NCBI GenBank assembly: GCA_021799915.1
Contig: JAJYZN010000057.1
Location: 1-14,427, forward strand
Source of the DNA: Actinomycetes bacterium
GTDB taxonomy: Bacteria > Actinomycetota > Acidimicrobiia > Acidimicrobiales > RAAP-2
Direction: 5' to 3'
Length of the DNA stretch: 14,427 bases
The notes under the pieces were generated by a model. It was given only the letters and a program-made list of their open reading frames with translations, had not been told where the DNA came from and ran no database searches. Positions within the stretch are counted from its first letter, which is position 1. Each line of letters opens with the position of its first letter. Position numbers and translations under genes: made by a program. Positions 1-7,533 of this stretch are shown one piece after another.

Positions 1-1
1 G

Positions 2-400
2 CTCGTCGGGGAGCTGGCTGCCACCGCCCAACTCCCACCCGGGCTTCGAACACCGCCGGAGGCCGGGAGCTCCGGCGGGGAGAGCGATCCGGTGAAGGGT
101 ACGCTCGAGAACGACCGCTGGCCCGGGGGTCCGCTGACCGTCGTCTTCGACGGCCGCGATCAGGGTGGAGAAGTGACGTCAGGGGCGCAGGCTGGAGTCG
201 AGGTGGTGTTCGCCCCGGGAGGGCCCGACGCCGCCGACCGGGTGATCGTCCAGATGGTCGCGTCCACCGACGATCCAGCAGGAACCGTCGTGGTCACCTC
301 CGATCGGGCTCTGGCCCGGGAGGTGAGCCTGGCCGGTGCGACGGTCGTCGGCACGAGCACGCTCAAGAGGCTCTTGACGCCCCGTGCCGGGGACGCCTGA
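2..400 (+). CDS. C-terminal part of a YacP-like NYN/PIN-type nuclease-fold protein (5' end outside window)
   Basis: The reading frame is open from the first bases, so this is the last 132 residues of a longer protein. An internal GTG at 92 exists, but the family needs N-terminal sequence that must lie upstream. Visible features fit the second half of a NYN (YacP/DUF901-like) domain: a strand ending VVFDG, then VEVVFAPGGPDAADRVIV, which corresponds to the family's conserved 'F...ADD' segment, then the strand VVVTSDRALA, and finally AGATVVGTSTLKRLL. Family members are predicted metal-dependent RNA nucleases or RNA-binding proteins. The usual second acidic pair appears here as DAAD rather than an ADD triplet. 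About 30 residues rich in Gly, Pro and Ser precede the recognisable part, probably a linker or variable loop. The next gene starts 70 bases downstream with its own promoter-like element. Family assignment is moderately secure; activity is inference. Confidence 0.6.
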   Translation, partial: LVGELAATAQLPPGLRTPPEAGSSGGESDPVKGTLENDRWPGGPLTVVFDGRDQGGEVTSGAQAGVEVVFAPGGPDAADRVIVQMVASTDDPAGTVVVTSDRALAREVSLAGATVVGTSTLKRLLTPRAGDA

Positions 401-452
401 AATCCCCGGAGCCCACCTGCGGAAGTGACGTCCTGCTGACGGGGCCCGAGGC

Positions 453-458
453 TACCGT
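453..458 (+). promoter_or_regulatory. TACCGT -10-like element before the monooxygenase gene
   Basis: TACCGT matches the actinobacterial -10 pattern TANNNT and ends 11 bases before the GTG at 470. No Shine-Dalgarno sequence lies in between. Transcription would start only a few bases before the codon, giving a nearly leaderless message. No convincing -35 box is visible. Inferred from sequence only. Confidence 0.35.
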
Positions 459-469
459 AGGCATCCGTC

Positions 470-1447
470 GTGAACCCTGCCATCCTCTTCGGTCTAGAGC
501 TCCCCGCTCTCCGGGCCGCTCAAGGCCCATCGAGGACAGTGTCCGCCGACGATGGTGATCTAAGTGCACCGGGTGTGCACCCTGCTCCCGCGGAGCCCGG
601 CGCACTCGGGACACGTCCAAATCGAGCTTCGATCTGGTTCCGAGCGGCGGTGGCCGCACAGGACGCCGGCTTCGGAGCGGTGTGGGTTCCCAGCACCGAA
701 CACGCCGGACGGAATAGGGCTTGCGACGCACTGGCCCTGGCCGGCGCCCTTTCCGCAATCACTTCGAAGATCATGCTCGGCGTCGTGGCCGGATACGACG
801 GCTCCGATCGGAACCCCTCGGTACTGGCTCGCGACGTCACGACTCTCGACGTGCTGTCCGATGGACGGGCGGCCGTCCTGTTCGACTCTGGCGACGGCCG
901 AGGAGGGCCAAAGTCCGTAACCGACCTCATGGGACCAGAGCACCGTCTCGCCGAAGCGATCACCGTCTGTCGGATGCTCTTCATCCCCGGGACGACGAGC
1001 TACACCGGGCGCCACTTCCACCTCGCCGGCGCGGTGAACCGCCCGCTCCCGGTATGCAGCGGAGGACCTCCTCTCCTGGCGATGCTCCCGGTGCCCCGGG
1101 CGCTCCCCCGAGGAGAGCGAAGCGAGCGTCCGTGGTCGACAGCGTCGCCGGAGGGAGCAGGGACCCCCGATGCATGGGTCGTGGGTGGGGGGCCCGGCGA
1201 GGTTGCCGGCGCCCGGGAACGGCTCGAGGTGCGCGGCGAGCCGGGGGTCACCGGGCCGGTACGGGTCGTGTGGCGGGGTGCGCTCCCCCGGCAAGGGACA
1301 CCGGCACGGTTCCTCGCCGCGCTGCGCACGGCTGGTGCCGATGGCCTGATCCTGCGTCCCGAAGAAGGTCCGGTGCCATTGCCCGAGGCGGTCATGTCCC
1401 TCGGAGCGGCAGTTCGTCCCCTCCTCGAACGTTGGGGCCCCAGATGA
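470..1447 (+). CDS. Luciferase-like monooxygenase family protein (probably F420-type), rearranged
   Basis: A 325-residue protein with a GTG start. Recognisable luciferase-like monooxygenase (LLM) segments, in order, are the first strand ILFGLELP (residues 5-12), AVAAQDAGFGAVWV (60-73), the strand around IMLGVVAGYD (101-110), PSVLARDVTTLDVLSDGRA (116-134), HRLAEAITVCRMLF (158-171), and TSYTGRHFHLAGAVNRPLPV (176-195). The C-terminal AGADGLILRPEEG (288-300) resembles the last barrel strand. Such enzymes are flavin/F420-dependent oxidoreductases with a TIM barrel. Two things are odd. About 35 Pro/Ala/Ser-rich residues separate strand 1 from helix 1. After PPLLAML (200-206), where relatives continue with strands 5-7, the sequence turns Arg/Gly/Pro-rich and short. 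The barrel may be incomplete and catalysis is uncertain. The stop overlaps the downstream start as ATGA, implying translational coupling to the acyltransferase. Substrate unknown. Confidence 0.7.
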   Translation: MNPAILFGLELPALRAAQGPSRTVSADDGDLSAPGVHPAPAEPGALGTRPNRASIWFRAAVAAQDAGFGAVWVPSTEHAGRNRACDALALAGALSAITSKIMLGVVAGYDGSDRNPSVLARDVTTLDVLSDGRAAVLFDSGDGRGGPKSVTDLMGPEHRLAEAITVCRMLFIPGTTSYTGRHFHLAGAVNRPLPVCSGGPPLLAMLPVPRALPRGERSERPWSTASPEGAGTPDAWVVGGGPGEVAGARERLEVRGEPGVTGPVRVVWRGALPRQGTPARFLAALRTAGADGLILRPEEGPVPLPEAVMSLGAAVRPLLERWGPR

Positions 1448-3681
1448 GCACACCGGCTGCGGAGGCCGGCAGCGTCCCGATCGGACAAAAGGGCAACGCT
1501 ACGGACGCACCGCCGAACAAGTCGCCGGACGCACCGCCGGCCAAGTCGCCCGACGCACCGCCTGGAGCGCCGATGGCGGTCACGGGGCGGCACCTCCCCG
1601 CCCTGGACGGTCTGAGGGCGGTGGCTGTGGCCGGGGTCATCGCCTACCACCTCGACCTTGGATGGGCGTCGGGGGGATACCTCGGGGTCGACCTGTTCTT
1701 CGTCCTGTCGGGGTTCCTCATCACCAGCCTTCTCGTGGAGGAGTGGGTCGCCACGGCCCGGATCAAGCTGGCGGCCTTCTGGGCCCGTCGGGCTCGACGC
1801 CTTCTCCCGGCGCTGTTCGTCCTGCTGGCGGCGATCGGGGTGTTCGTCGTTCTCTACGGCCGGTTCGGCCCGCCCGGCTCGTCGGCACAGATCGACCTGT
1901 CCGAGCTGAGGGGCGACGCCCTGGCCACGCTGTTCTACGTCGCCAACTGGCACTCGATCTTCGCCCACCAGTCCTACTTCGCCCAGTTCACTTCGCCATC
2001 CCCCCTGGAGCACACCTGGTCGCTGGCGATCGAAGAGCAGTTCTACCTGATCTGGCCCCTAGTCCTGCTCTTGATCGTCACCGTGGCCCGACGGTCGTGG
2101 CGACGGGTAGGGATGGCAGTGGCCGTGGTGGGGGCGCTGGCGTCGTCCGCGCTCATGGCCGTGCTGTTCCACAGCGGAGCGAGTCCCACCCGCCTGTACT
2201 TCGGCACCGACACGCACATGTTCGACGTCCTGGCCGGAGCGGCGATTGCAATGGCGGCAGCAGCACGCCCCCAACCCGGTCCACGTGCACGCCGCCTCCT
2301 CCACGTGGCATCTCCGGTGGCCGCGGTCGTTCTCGGTGTGTTCTGGGTGACGGCAGGAACGTCCACAGGTCTGCCTCGGGGTTGGATGTTCGACGGTGGC
2401 TTCCTCCTGTGCGCGCTCCTCGCCTGCGTCGTGGTGGCCGACGTTCGCCAGCTCCATTCCGGTCCTCTCGGACGCATCCTGTCGGTCCGGCCACTTCGGT
2501 GGATCGGAACCATCTCCTACGGCATCTACCTCTGGCACTGGCCGATCATCGTGTACTTCACCCAGCAGCGTTCAGGCCTAGGCCAGCCGTGGTTGGACCT
2601 AGCCCGAGTGGGGCTCACCTTCGGTGCCGCCACCGCCAGCTACTACCTGGTGGAACGCCCACTCCGGCGCCGGCGGTTCTCGGGCTGGCCGCGGTTCGCC
2701 CTGGCTCCGTTCGCAGCTGCCGTGACGGCGGCGGTGGTCGTGGTGGCGACCATTCCCGCCGTGGCCGTGCCTCCAGGAGCCGCGTCGACGACCCGTGCCG
2801 TCACGGTGGACGGTGTGGAAGCCGTGCCGGGCGCCGGAGGATACGAAGGGCAGGAGCCCATCTCGCTTCCGCCGTTCGACCACGTCCATCCCCTCAGGGT
2901 GACGGTGTTCGGGGATTCGGTTCCCAAAGTCGCCGAGCCGGGGATCGCCGCGGCCCTTGGTGCTACGGGCGTCGTGAAGGTCACCAACGGAGCCGATACA
3001 GGCTGGGGGCTGAACAGAGCACTGCCGACATACACATGGCACACCGGGATCCCCTCCCTCATCGCCGGGGATCGGACCCAGCTCGTCCTGGCCACGTGGA
3101 GCTGGGACGACAGCTGCACGCCGGGCGAGGCGGGATACCGGACGTTCACATGCGCTCTCCAGCGTCCTGCCGCCTTCACCCACATGCTCGAGACAGTGAT
3201 CGGCCTGATGCTCGGACCGGGCCGGGCGGACGGGGTGATCTTCATGGAGTTCCCTCCCACCGGACCGGTGCTGGCCACGGCGCAGACCCAGGCCCAGGCC
3301 CAGGCGGCCGATGCCACACGGGCTGCCGGAGAAGCAGCGTTCAACCGGATCGTCCGGTCGATGCCGGCGCTCTTCCCGGGGAAGGTCATGTACCTTCCCG
3401 TCGCCTCGTCGGTGCTCCTCCACGGCAAGTTCTCCGACTGGCTGCCCCCCCCGACCGACCCTCAAGCTCCCAAGAGCCAGTGGGTCCGGGTTCGGAAGGT
3501 GGACAACGTCCACATGTGCCCGGCCGGCGCGTCCCGCTACGCCGACGCGTTGCTCGCCGACATGACCGAGCTCTTCCACCTTCCGCCGGCTGCTCCGGGG
3601 TGGTCCACCGGGTCGTGGACCAAAGACGCCATCTACAACACCCCACCGGGGTCGTGCCCCGACGATCACCCCCCCGGATAG
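1444..3681 (+). CDS. OafA-like acyltransferase-3 membrane protein fused to a periplasmic SGNH domain
   Basis: A 745-residue integral membrane O-acyltransferase. Residues 1-47 are a low-complexity tail. The acyltransferase-3 domain follows at about 50-410, with LPALDGLRAVAV and the conserved His69 (AYHLD), GYLGVDLFFVLSGFLIT (78-94), EHTWSLAIEEQFYLIWP (189-205), YGIYLWHWP (359-367) and about ten hydrophobic segments. A further membrane span (about 418-442) leads to an extracytoplasmic SGNH hydrolase-like domain with the GDS block (Ser492) and a C-terminal DNVH (Asp687, His690), a plausible catalytic triad. A Gln-Ala run lies near 613-621. Related proteins transfer acetyl or other acyl groups from a cytoplasmic donor to surface polysaccharides, with the SGNH domain acting outside. 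The ATG overlaps the monooxygenase stop. An internal ATG at 1573 would remove the tail and is a possible alternative start. Acceptor and acyl group unknown. Confidence 0.9.
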   Translation: MSTPAAEAGSVPIGQKGNATDAPPNKSPDAPPAKSPDAPPGAPMAVTGRHLPALDGLRAVAVAGVIAYHLDLGWASGGYLGVDLFFVLSGFLITSLLVEEWVATARIKLAAFWARRARRLLPALFVLLAAIGVFVVLYGRFGPPGSSAQIDLSELRGDALATLFYVANWHSIFAHQSYFAQFTSPSPLEHTWSLAIEEQFYLIWPLVLLLIVTVARRSWRRVGMAVAVVGALASSALMAVLFHSGASPTRLYFGTDTHMFDVLAGAAIAMAAAARPQPGPRARRLLHVASPVAAVVLGVFWVTAGTSTGLPRGWMFDGGFLLCALLACVVVADVRQLHSGPLGRILSVRPLRWIGTISYGIYLWHWPIIVYFTQQRSGLGQPWLDLARVGLTFGAATASYYLVERPLRRRRFSGWPRFALAPFAAAVTAAVVVVATIPAVAVPPGAASTTRAVTVDGVEAVPGAGGYEGQEPISLPPFDHVHPLRVTVFGDSVPKVAEPGIAAALGATGVVKVTNGADTGWGLNRALPTYTWHTGIPSLIAGDRTQLVLATWSWDDSCTPGEAGYRTFTCALQRPAAFTHMLETVIGLMLGPGRADGVIFMEFPPTGPVLATAQTQAQAQAADATRAAGEAAFNRIVRSMPALFPGKVMYLPVASSVLLHGKFSDWLPPPTDPQAPKSQWVRVRKVDNVHMCPAGASRYADALLADMTELFHLPPAAPGWSTGSWTKDAIYNTPPGSCPDDHPPG
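1504..1563 (+). repeat. 24-bp in-frame tandem repeat encoding a Pro/Lys/Ser/Asp tail
   Basis: Two and a half copies of a 24-base unit (1504-1527, 1528-1551, partial 1552-1563) encode DAPPNKSP, DAPPAKSP and DAPP in the cytoplasmic N-terminal tail of the acyltransferase. The DNA copies differ at only a few bases, which suggests slippage or recent duplication. Confidence 0.8.
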
Positions 3682-3713
3682 CGGGAGCCGGGCGGGGGAT
3701 CGAGCGGCACGAA

Positions 3714-3731
3714 GGGGCCAACCAGCGCCCC
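3714..3731. terminator. Weak hairpin between convergent genes
   Basis: GGGGC (3714-3718) can pair with GCCCC (3727-3731) across an 8-base loop, in the 56-base gap between the stop of the acyltransferase and the stop of the hydrolase. There is no T-tract. It is placed where a bidirectional terminator would be expected, but the stem is short. Confidence 0.25.
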
Positions 3732-3737
3732 CATGAG

Positions 3738-5912
3738 CTATCCCTCTGCCGCTGGCGCGGCCATGCCGACCACCGGGGCGTGGAGGGCCCGGCCGCCCAT
3801 CGAGCCGTCGAACCGGGCGCTCCCGAAGGAGAACACCCCTCCGTCGGAGGCGACGAGCCAGTAGCCCTGGCCTGTCGGAGTGGCGGCCATGCCGACCACC
3901 GGGGCGTGGAGGGCCCGGCCGCCCATCGAGCCGTCGAACCGGGCGCTCCCGAAGGAGAACACCCCTCCGTCGGAGGCCGCCTCCCTGTAGCCGGCGGCGA
4001 TGCCGAGCGGGTCGGCTGTGGCTGTGACCACCAGGGTCAGCCGGCGCGTCGCCGTATGGGGAGCCGGGGTGGCCGAGTCGCTGGCCGTTGCCTCGAAGGC
4101 AGTCGCACCGGCTGACACCGGTATCCCCGAGATCGTGCCCGTCGCGGACAGGGTCAATCCGGCCGGGAGCCCGGTGGCGGACCAGGTGTAGGGCGCTGTC
4201 CCCCCCGTGGCCTTGAGGGCGGCCGAGTAGGGCACGCCTACGGCTGCCTCCGGCAGCGAGGCGGTCGTGATCGCCAGAGGGTCCGGGTTCACCGTTAGGG
4301 ATACCGCCTGCGTGGCTTGCTGCGGTGTGGTCGACGAGTCGGTGACGTCGACGGTGAACGAGTAGCTTCCGGTCCGGTCAGGCGTACCCGACACCAGACC
4401 GGACGTGGGGTCGAGGTCCAGGCCCGGTGGAAGTGACTGCCCGGGGGCGAGGGAGAAGTGGTAGCCGGGGCGTCCGCCGATGGTGATGACGTAGTTGCTG
4501 TAGGCGGTGTCCAGTGTCGCCGGCGGCATCGTCGAGCCGAAGATCTCGAGCGGGTACTCGGTGGCTGTCAGGTAGGCGGTGCACGTCACCGATCCTGTGC
4601 CTCCCGTCCAAGAGTCGCAGCTCCGTCCGGCGCTCGCCTGCAGGTCAGGGGCGATGGAGTGGAGGATCTCGGCTTGCGTGACCATGTTCTGGTACGGCTG
4701 GTTCTTGACGTTCACCAGGCCGAAGTTGTCGTTCTCGCCGTCGAACCGACCACCCTTGGGCTCGTCGACGTACTCGAACCACTCGTCGCCGACGGTCCAC
4801 GGCGAGTCCTCGTACAACGGCGCGATGTAGTCGGTGTAGGCGGCCGCCCTGGCTGACTGTGTGGGGTAGACGGGGAACAGGCCGGGCACCGTGTCTGGGG
4901 TATCGGGCGTACTGGCGATGAAGGAGTACTCGGACACCATGATCGGCTTGTGCAGGTACTGCTCGAAGCTGGCAAAGGTGGATGTGACCGGAAGGTACTG
5001 GGGGAACAGCTTGTCGATTACTTGAGCCAGACCGGTCTGGAGCTGGTAGTCGTCGATGCTGAAGACGTCGACATACTTGCTCGCCTCCTCGAGGAGTTGC
5101 GGCTGGATCTCTTGGGCTGTGGCCTTCACTCCGAGGACGAGGTGATGGGTGTCGTACTTGTGCACCGCAGCCGTGGTCACCTGGAAATAGCGTGTGGCAA
5201 GGGCCGAGACGAACCCTGTCGGGTCTGTCTTGTACTGCTGCGCCACGGTCCAGCCCGGGGAGCCCGGGGGCAGAGCGAGGTATGTGTCGAGGACCGGGTC
5301 GAGGCTTGTGCCGTCGGGTCCCCAACGCAGCTCGCTGTCGGTGTACCAGCCGATCAGGTTCGGATCATCGGCCAAGGGGGCCACGGTGGTGGAGGCGATC
5401 TGGTCGACGTGTGTCACGAACGAAGGTGTGAAGTAGTCGGACACGCCGCGGCCCATTGTGAGCTGCACGCTGAACGGCATCTGCGAGCCGAGCAGGCTGT
5501 AGTCGGAGAACGGTCCGAGGCTGTTGAATCCCCACGATCGGAGCTGGGCCACCGTGGCGGCGGCCCACGCGGTGGTGCTCGTGTACTGGTCGGCGATGGT
5601 CTGGCAGTACGGGCATTGGCCCGTCGCCGCTGTGACTGTGGCCGACGGTGTGACGTGATCGATCCCTGCCGAGTAGAAGGGCTGCCCTGTGGGGGTCACG
5701 AAGAAATCGTGACCATCGGTCTCGCCGAGGGAGAAGTACCCGGTGGCCTTGAACGGTGGCGACGAGGCGCCGGCCGCGTCCCGCACAGCGGGAACGGTCG
5801 CCGCCATCGCGGTGATCACCGAACCGAGCAACGTCAGCGCCGCCAATCCGGCAGACCTCCACCGCCCGTGCGGGCGCGTCCGGTTCCCCGCCATCTCCGA
5901 TTCCGCCTTCAT
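3738..5912 (-). CDS. Secreted clan GH-A (agarase-like) glycoside hydrolase with two Ig-like domains and Acidimicrobiia-type repeats
   Basis: A 724-residue exported protein counted from the ATG at 5912. The frame continues to a GTG at 5945 without a ribosome site, and an ATG at 5894 is also possible. An Arg-rich n-region and hydrophobic stretch (about 20-38) form a signal peptide. The catalytic domain (about 52-425) has the barrel entry [18 protein letters not shown], an acid/base candidate in TDSELRWG (Glu194), a nucleophile candidate in [10 protein letters not shown] (Glu328), and [13 protein letters not shown], typical of agarase/GH42-like enzymes. A CPYC motif (100-103) and a later Cys pair may form disulfides. 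Two putative Ig (He_PIG) domains follow at about 464-542 and 547-631. The C terminus (642-724) is nearly two copies of a 42-residue repeat with the core [19 protein letters not shown]. Relatives usually carry longer arrays, and this one stops within a unit. A retaining mechanism is inferred; the substrate is a polysaccharide but not identifiable here. Confidence 0.8.
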   Translation of the reverse strand: MKAESEMAGNRTRPHGRWRSAGLAALTLLGSVITAMAATVPAVRDAAGASSPPFKATGYFSLGETDGHDFFVTPTGQPFYSAGIDHVTPSATVTAATGQCPYCQTIADQYTSTTAWAAATVAQLRSWGFNSLGPFSDYSLLGSQMPFSVQLTMGRGVSDYFTPSFVTHVDQIASTTVAPLADDPNLIGWYTDSELRWGPDGTSLDPVLDTYLALPPGSPGWTVAQQYKTDPTGFVSALATRYFQVTTAAVHKYDTHHLVLGVKATAQEIQPQLLEEASKYVDVFSIDDYQLQTGLAQVIDKLFPQYLPVTSTFASFEQYLHKPIMVSEYSFIASTPDTPDTVPGLFPVYPTQSARAAAYTDYIAPLYEDSPWTVGDEWFEYVDEPKGGRFDGENDNFGLVNVKNQPYQNMVTQAEILHSIAPDLQASAGRSCDSWTGGTGSVTCTAYLTATEYPLEIFGSTMPPATLDTAYSNYVITIGGRPGYHFSLAPGQSLPPGLDLDPTSGLVSGTPDRTGSYSFTVDVTDSSTTPQQATQAVSLTVNPDPLAITTASLPEAAVGVPYSAALKATGGTAPYTWSATGLPAGLTLSATGTISGIPVSAGATAFEATASDSATPAPHTATRRLTLVVTATADPLGIAAGYREAASDGGVFSFGSARFDGSMGGRALHAPVVGMAATPTGQGYWLVASDGGVFSFGSARFDGSMGGRALHAPVVGMAAPAAEG
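3757..3977 (-). repeat. Exact 95-bp direct repeat, period 126 bp, inside the hydrolase gene
   Basis: Bases 3757-3851 and 3883-3977 are identical over all 95 positions. The 126-base offset equals 42 codons, so the repeat is in frame and encodes two copies of [20 protein letters not shown] followed by [12 protein letters not shown]. The 31 bases between the copies are not duplicated in full. Lack of any silent difference indicates very recent duplication or gene conversion. Confidence 0.95.
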
Positions 5913-5961
5913 CCCCAGGTGCCGATCGCCGCGGACGAACGGCACGTGTGATCAGTTCGGG

Positions 5962-5967
5962 ATGCTA
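5962..5967 (-). promoter_or_regulatory. TAGCAT -10-like element before the hydrolase gene
   Basis: On the minus strand TAGCAT fits TANNNT. Transcription starting about 7 bases on would give a leader of about 40 bases to the ATG at 5912 or about 60 to the one at 5894. No clear -35 box is present. It lies in the 111-base gap behind the PPOX gene and suggests the hydrolase has its own transcript. Confidence 0.3.
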
Positions 5968-6056
5968 ATCCAGCCTGTGGTGATCGAGCTCCACCGACCG
6001 ACCCCGCGTCGCCGGACGATCCCTTCGGCCCGGGCGGCGACGGCCGGGGCGGTCGC

Positions 6057-6455
6057 TCAGCCCTGCATGGGGATCCGGTCGGTGCGTATCCTCAGCTTCA
6101 GTCGGACCTCACCGGGCTGGCGCATCGGGTACTCGTCCACGCCGAGGTACTTCTTCGCCAGATGGTCGATGTGGGCGTCAGCATCTTCGGTGGTGATCGC
6201 CGTCACCGTCCCACGCACCATCACGACGTTGTACGGGTCATCGGGGTCGATGACCGACACGGCCACCCGGTCGTCGCGTTCGACGTTCCGGGCCTTGGCG
6301 CGGCCGCGCGCGGTGTTCACCAACAGGTCGTCACCGTCCACCTCGATCCACAGCGGGGTGACTTGTGGACCGCCGTCCGGCGCCACGGTGGCCAAGGTGG
6401 CCAGCAACGGGCGGGCGATGAGCTGACGAGCCTTCTCGCTGAGGACATCGGGCAT
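6057..6455 (-). CDS. PPOX-class F420-dependent oxidoreductase (Rv1155-like split-barrel protein)
   Basis: A 132-residue cytoplasmic protein matching small actinobacterial PPOX-class F420-binding enzymes (pyridoxamine-phosphate-oxidase fold). Visible family features are LIARPLLATLATVAPDGGPQVTPLWIEVDGD near the N terminus, NTARGRAKARNVERDDRVAVSVIDPDDPY in the middle (cofactor-contacting strands and loops), VRGTVTAITTEDADAHIDHLAKKYLG and a closing EVRLKLRIRTDRI strand. Length is typical of the family. Family members bind F420 or flavin as homodimers and reduce varied substrates; the natural one is often unknown. The ATG start is well supported by GGAGGT (6466-6461) five bases before it. The gene is divergent from the endonuclease IV gene across 122 bases and lies 111+ bases upstream of the hydrolase on the same strand, too far to assume an operon. 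A 13-bp palindrome abuts its ribosome site. Confidence 0.85.
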   Translation of the reverse strand: MPDVLSEKARQLIARPLLATLATVAPDGGPQVTPLWIEVDGDDLLVNTARGRAKARNVERDDRVAVSVIDPDDPYNVVMVRGTVTAITTEDADAHIDHLAKKYLGVDEYPMRQPGEVRLKLRIRTDRIPMQG

Positions 6456-6465
6456 GCGCTACCTC

Positions 6466-6478
6466 CAATCGTCGATTG
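6466..6478. promoter_or_regulatory. 13-bp palindrome in the PPOX gene leader
   Basis: CAATCG-T-CGATTG is a perfect inverted repeat that touches the GGAGGT ribosome site of the PPOX gene. It sits in the divergent region shared with the endonuclease IV gene. It could be an operator or a small RNA hairpin affecting translation; no regulator is known to me for this motif. Confidence 0.3.
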
Positions 6479-6565
6479 CCGGTTGCCTGCACCACGGGTC
6501 CGCTGGACGAACGTCGAGCGTCGATGCCGCGGCCTGCAACGTCAGAGACCCTACCGCCCCGGCGC

Positions 6566-6571
6566 TACGGT
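6566..6571 (+). promoter_or_regulatory. TACGGT -10 element, probable leaderless promoter of nfo
   Basis: TACGGT fits TANNNT and ends six bases before the GTG start at 6578, so transcription would begin at or next to the start codon. No Shine-Dalgarno sequence precedes the GTG, consistent with a leaderless message. No recognisable -35 box. Confidence 0.45.
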
Positions 6572-6577
6572 GGCGCC

Positions 6578-7459
6578 GTGCGGATCGGAGCCCATGTGCG
6601 GGCCGGAGGCGATCTGGTCGGTGCCCTCGAGCGCGGGGACGCCATCGGTGCCGATGTGGTCCAGGTCTTCACCCAGAGCCCCCGGGCGTGGAAGCCGACC
6701 CAGTACTCACCCGAAGTCCTCGACTCGTACCTCGCCGCCCAGTCACAGCATCCCCGGGTGACTGCCACGTTCTGCCACGCCACGTACCTGATCAACTTGG
6801 CCACGTCGGACCCTGATCTCCTGGAACGTTCGCGGGCCTGCCTGGCCGCCAATCTCGCCGTGGCTCGGGGCATGGGCGCTTCCGGCCTGGTGCTGCACAT
6901 CGGGAGCCACAAGGGGCTCGGGTTCGACGGGTGTGTTCCCCAGGTCGTCGCAGCGCTGACCGAGGCCGTGGCTACCGGGGCCGCGGGGCGGGACTGCGGC
7001 TCGCCCTGTCCCATCCTGCTTGAGAACGCGGCCGGGGCCGGCGGGACGGTCGGACGGAGCTTCGACGAGCTGGCAGCGGTCCTCGAGCGGGCCGACCTGG
7101 GGCCCGAGCTCGGGATCTGCCTCGACACGCAGCATCTTTGGGCCTCGGGGATCGCCTTTGCATCGGTCGCGGAGGCCGACGCCGTCGTCGCCCACATCGA
7201 TGCCACCGTCGGGCTCGACCGGCTGAGTTGCATCCACCTGAACGACTCCAAGGTGCCGTTCGGGGCCAACCGGGACCGTCACGAGAACATCGGCCAGGGC
7301 ACCATCGGTTCCGCCGGCCTGGGGGCGCTGCTCGGGCATCCGGCCCTCGCCGATGTCCCGGCGATCCTCGAAGTGCCCGGTGCCGGCGACGGTCCGCGTC
7401 TCGAGGACGTGGCTGCGGCCCGGCATGCACTGGAGGTCGGGTTGGCGCTCCGGGGCTGA
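6578..7459 (+). CDS. nfo: Endonuclease IV (deoxyribonuclease IV, AP endonuclease family 2)
   Basis: A 293-residue base-excision-repair enzyme that nicks DNA 5' to abasic sites. The N terminus [11 protein letters not shown] matches the universal family start, so the GTG at 6578 is chosen over an upstream in-frame ATG at 6476, which would add 34 unrelated residues. All nine residues expected for the trinuclear zinc site are present: His67 ([10 protein letters not shown]), His107 (HIGSH), Glu149 (LLENAAG), Asp183 and His186 ([11 protein letters not shown]), His220 (IHLNDSK), Asp233 and His235 ([11 protein letters not shown]) and Glu265 (ILEVPG). Length is normal for the family. The gene is probably transcribed as a leaderless message and is followed after 74 bases by fumC, which has its own strong ribosome site. 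The neighbourhood does not suggest a specialised role; it looks like housekeeping DNA repair. Confidence 0.95.
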   Translation: MRIGAHVRAGGDLVGALERGDAIGADVVQVFTQSPRAWKPTQYSPEVLDSYLAAQSQHPRVTATFCHATYLINLATSDPDLLERSRACLAANLAVARGMGASGLVLHIGSHKGLGFDGCVPQVVAALTEAVATGAAGRDCGSPCPILLENAAGAGGTVGRSFDELAAVLERADLGPELGICLDTQHLWASGIAFASVAEADAVVAHIDATVGLDRLSCIHLNDSKVPFGANRDRHENIGQGTIGSAGLGALLGHPALADVPAILEVPGAGDGPRLEDVAAARHALEVGLALRG

Positions 7460-7473
7460 GCCTGGTCCCACGA

Positions 7474-7494
7474 GGCCCGGTTGCACCCGGGGCC
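7474..7494 (+). terminator. GC hairpin between nfo and fumC
   Basis: GGCCCGG (7474-7480) pairs with CCGGGGCC (7487-7494) through seven base pairs and one bulged G, around a six-base loop. No T-tract follows, so it may be a weak terminator, an attenuator or simply chance in GC-rich DNA. Confidence 0.3.
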
Positions 7495-7521
7495 GCTCGG
7501 GCTCCATGCTGGCCGGACAGG

Positions 7522-7529
7522 AAAGGAGG
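7522..7529 (+). promoter_or_regulatory. Strong ribosome binding site of fumC
   Basis: AAAGGAGG lies four bases before the GTG at 7534. It decides the fumC start, because the frame is open much further upstream and an internal ATG (7564) also exists. Confidence 0.8.
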
Positions 7530-7533
7530 CACG

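Noticed and set aside
721..1443. Long in-frame extension upstream of the acyltransferase start (241 codons)
   Set aside because: It overlaps the monooxygenase, is Arg-rich and has no family-like sequence. It is an open frame produced by high GC; the ATG at 1444 begins the recognisable protein.
3757..3977. Direct repeats as a CRISPR or mobile-element signature
   Set aside because: There are only two copies, they are in frame within a coding repeat domain, and no spacers, transposase or terminal inverted repeats are present.
1662..4115. 817-codon plus-strand open frame across the acyltransferase and hydrolase genes
   Set aside because: Its translation is Arg/Gly/Pro/His-rich, typical of an off-frame reading, and it runs over two well-supported genes on opposite strands.
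4950..5951. 333-codon antisense open frame opposite the hydrolase
   Set aside because: Composition is that of a shadow frame, with no motif or ribosome site, and the minus-strand frame has signal peptide, catalytic motifs and domains.
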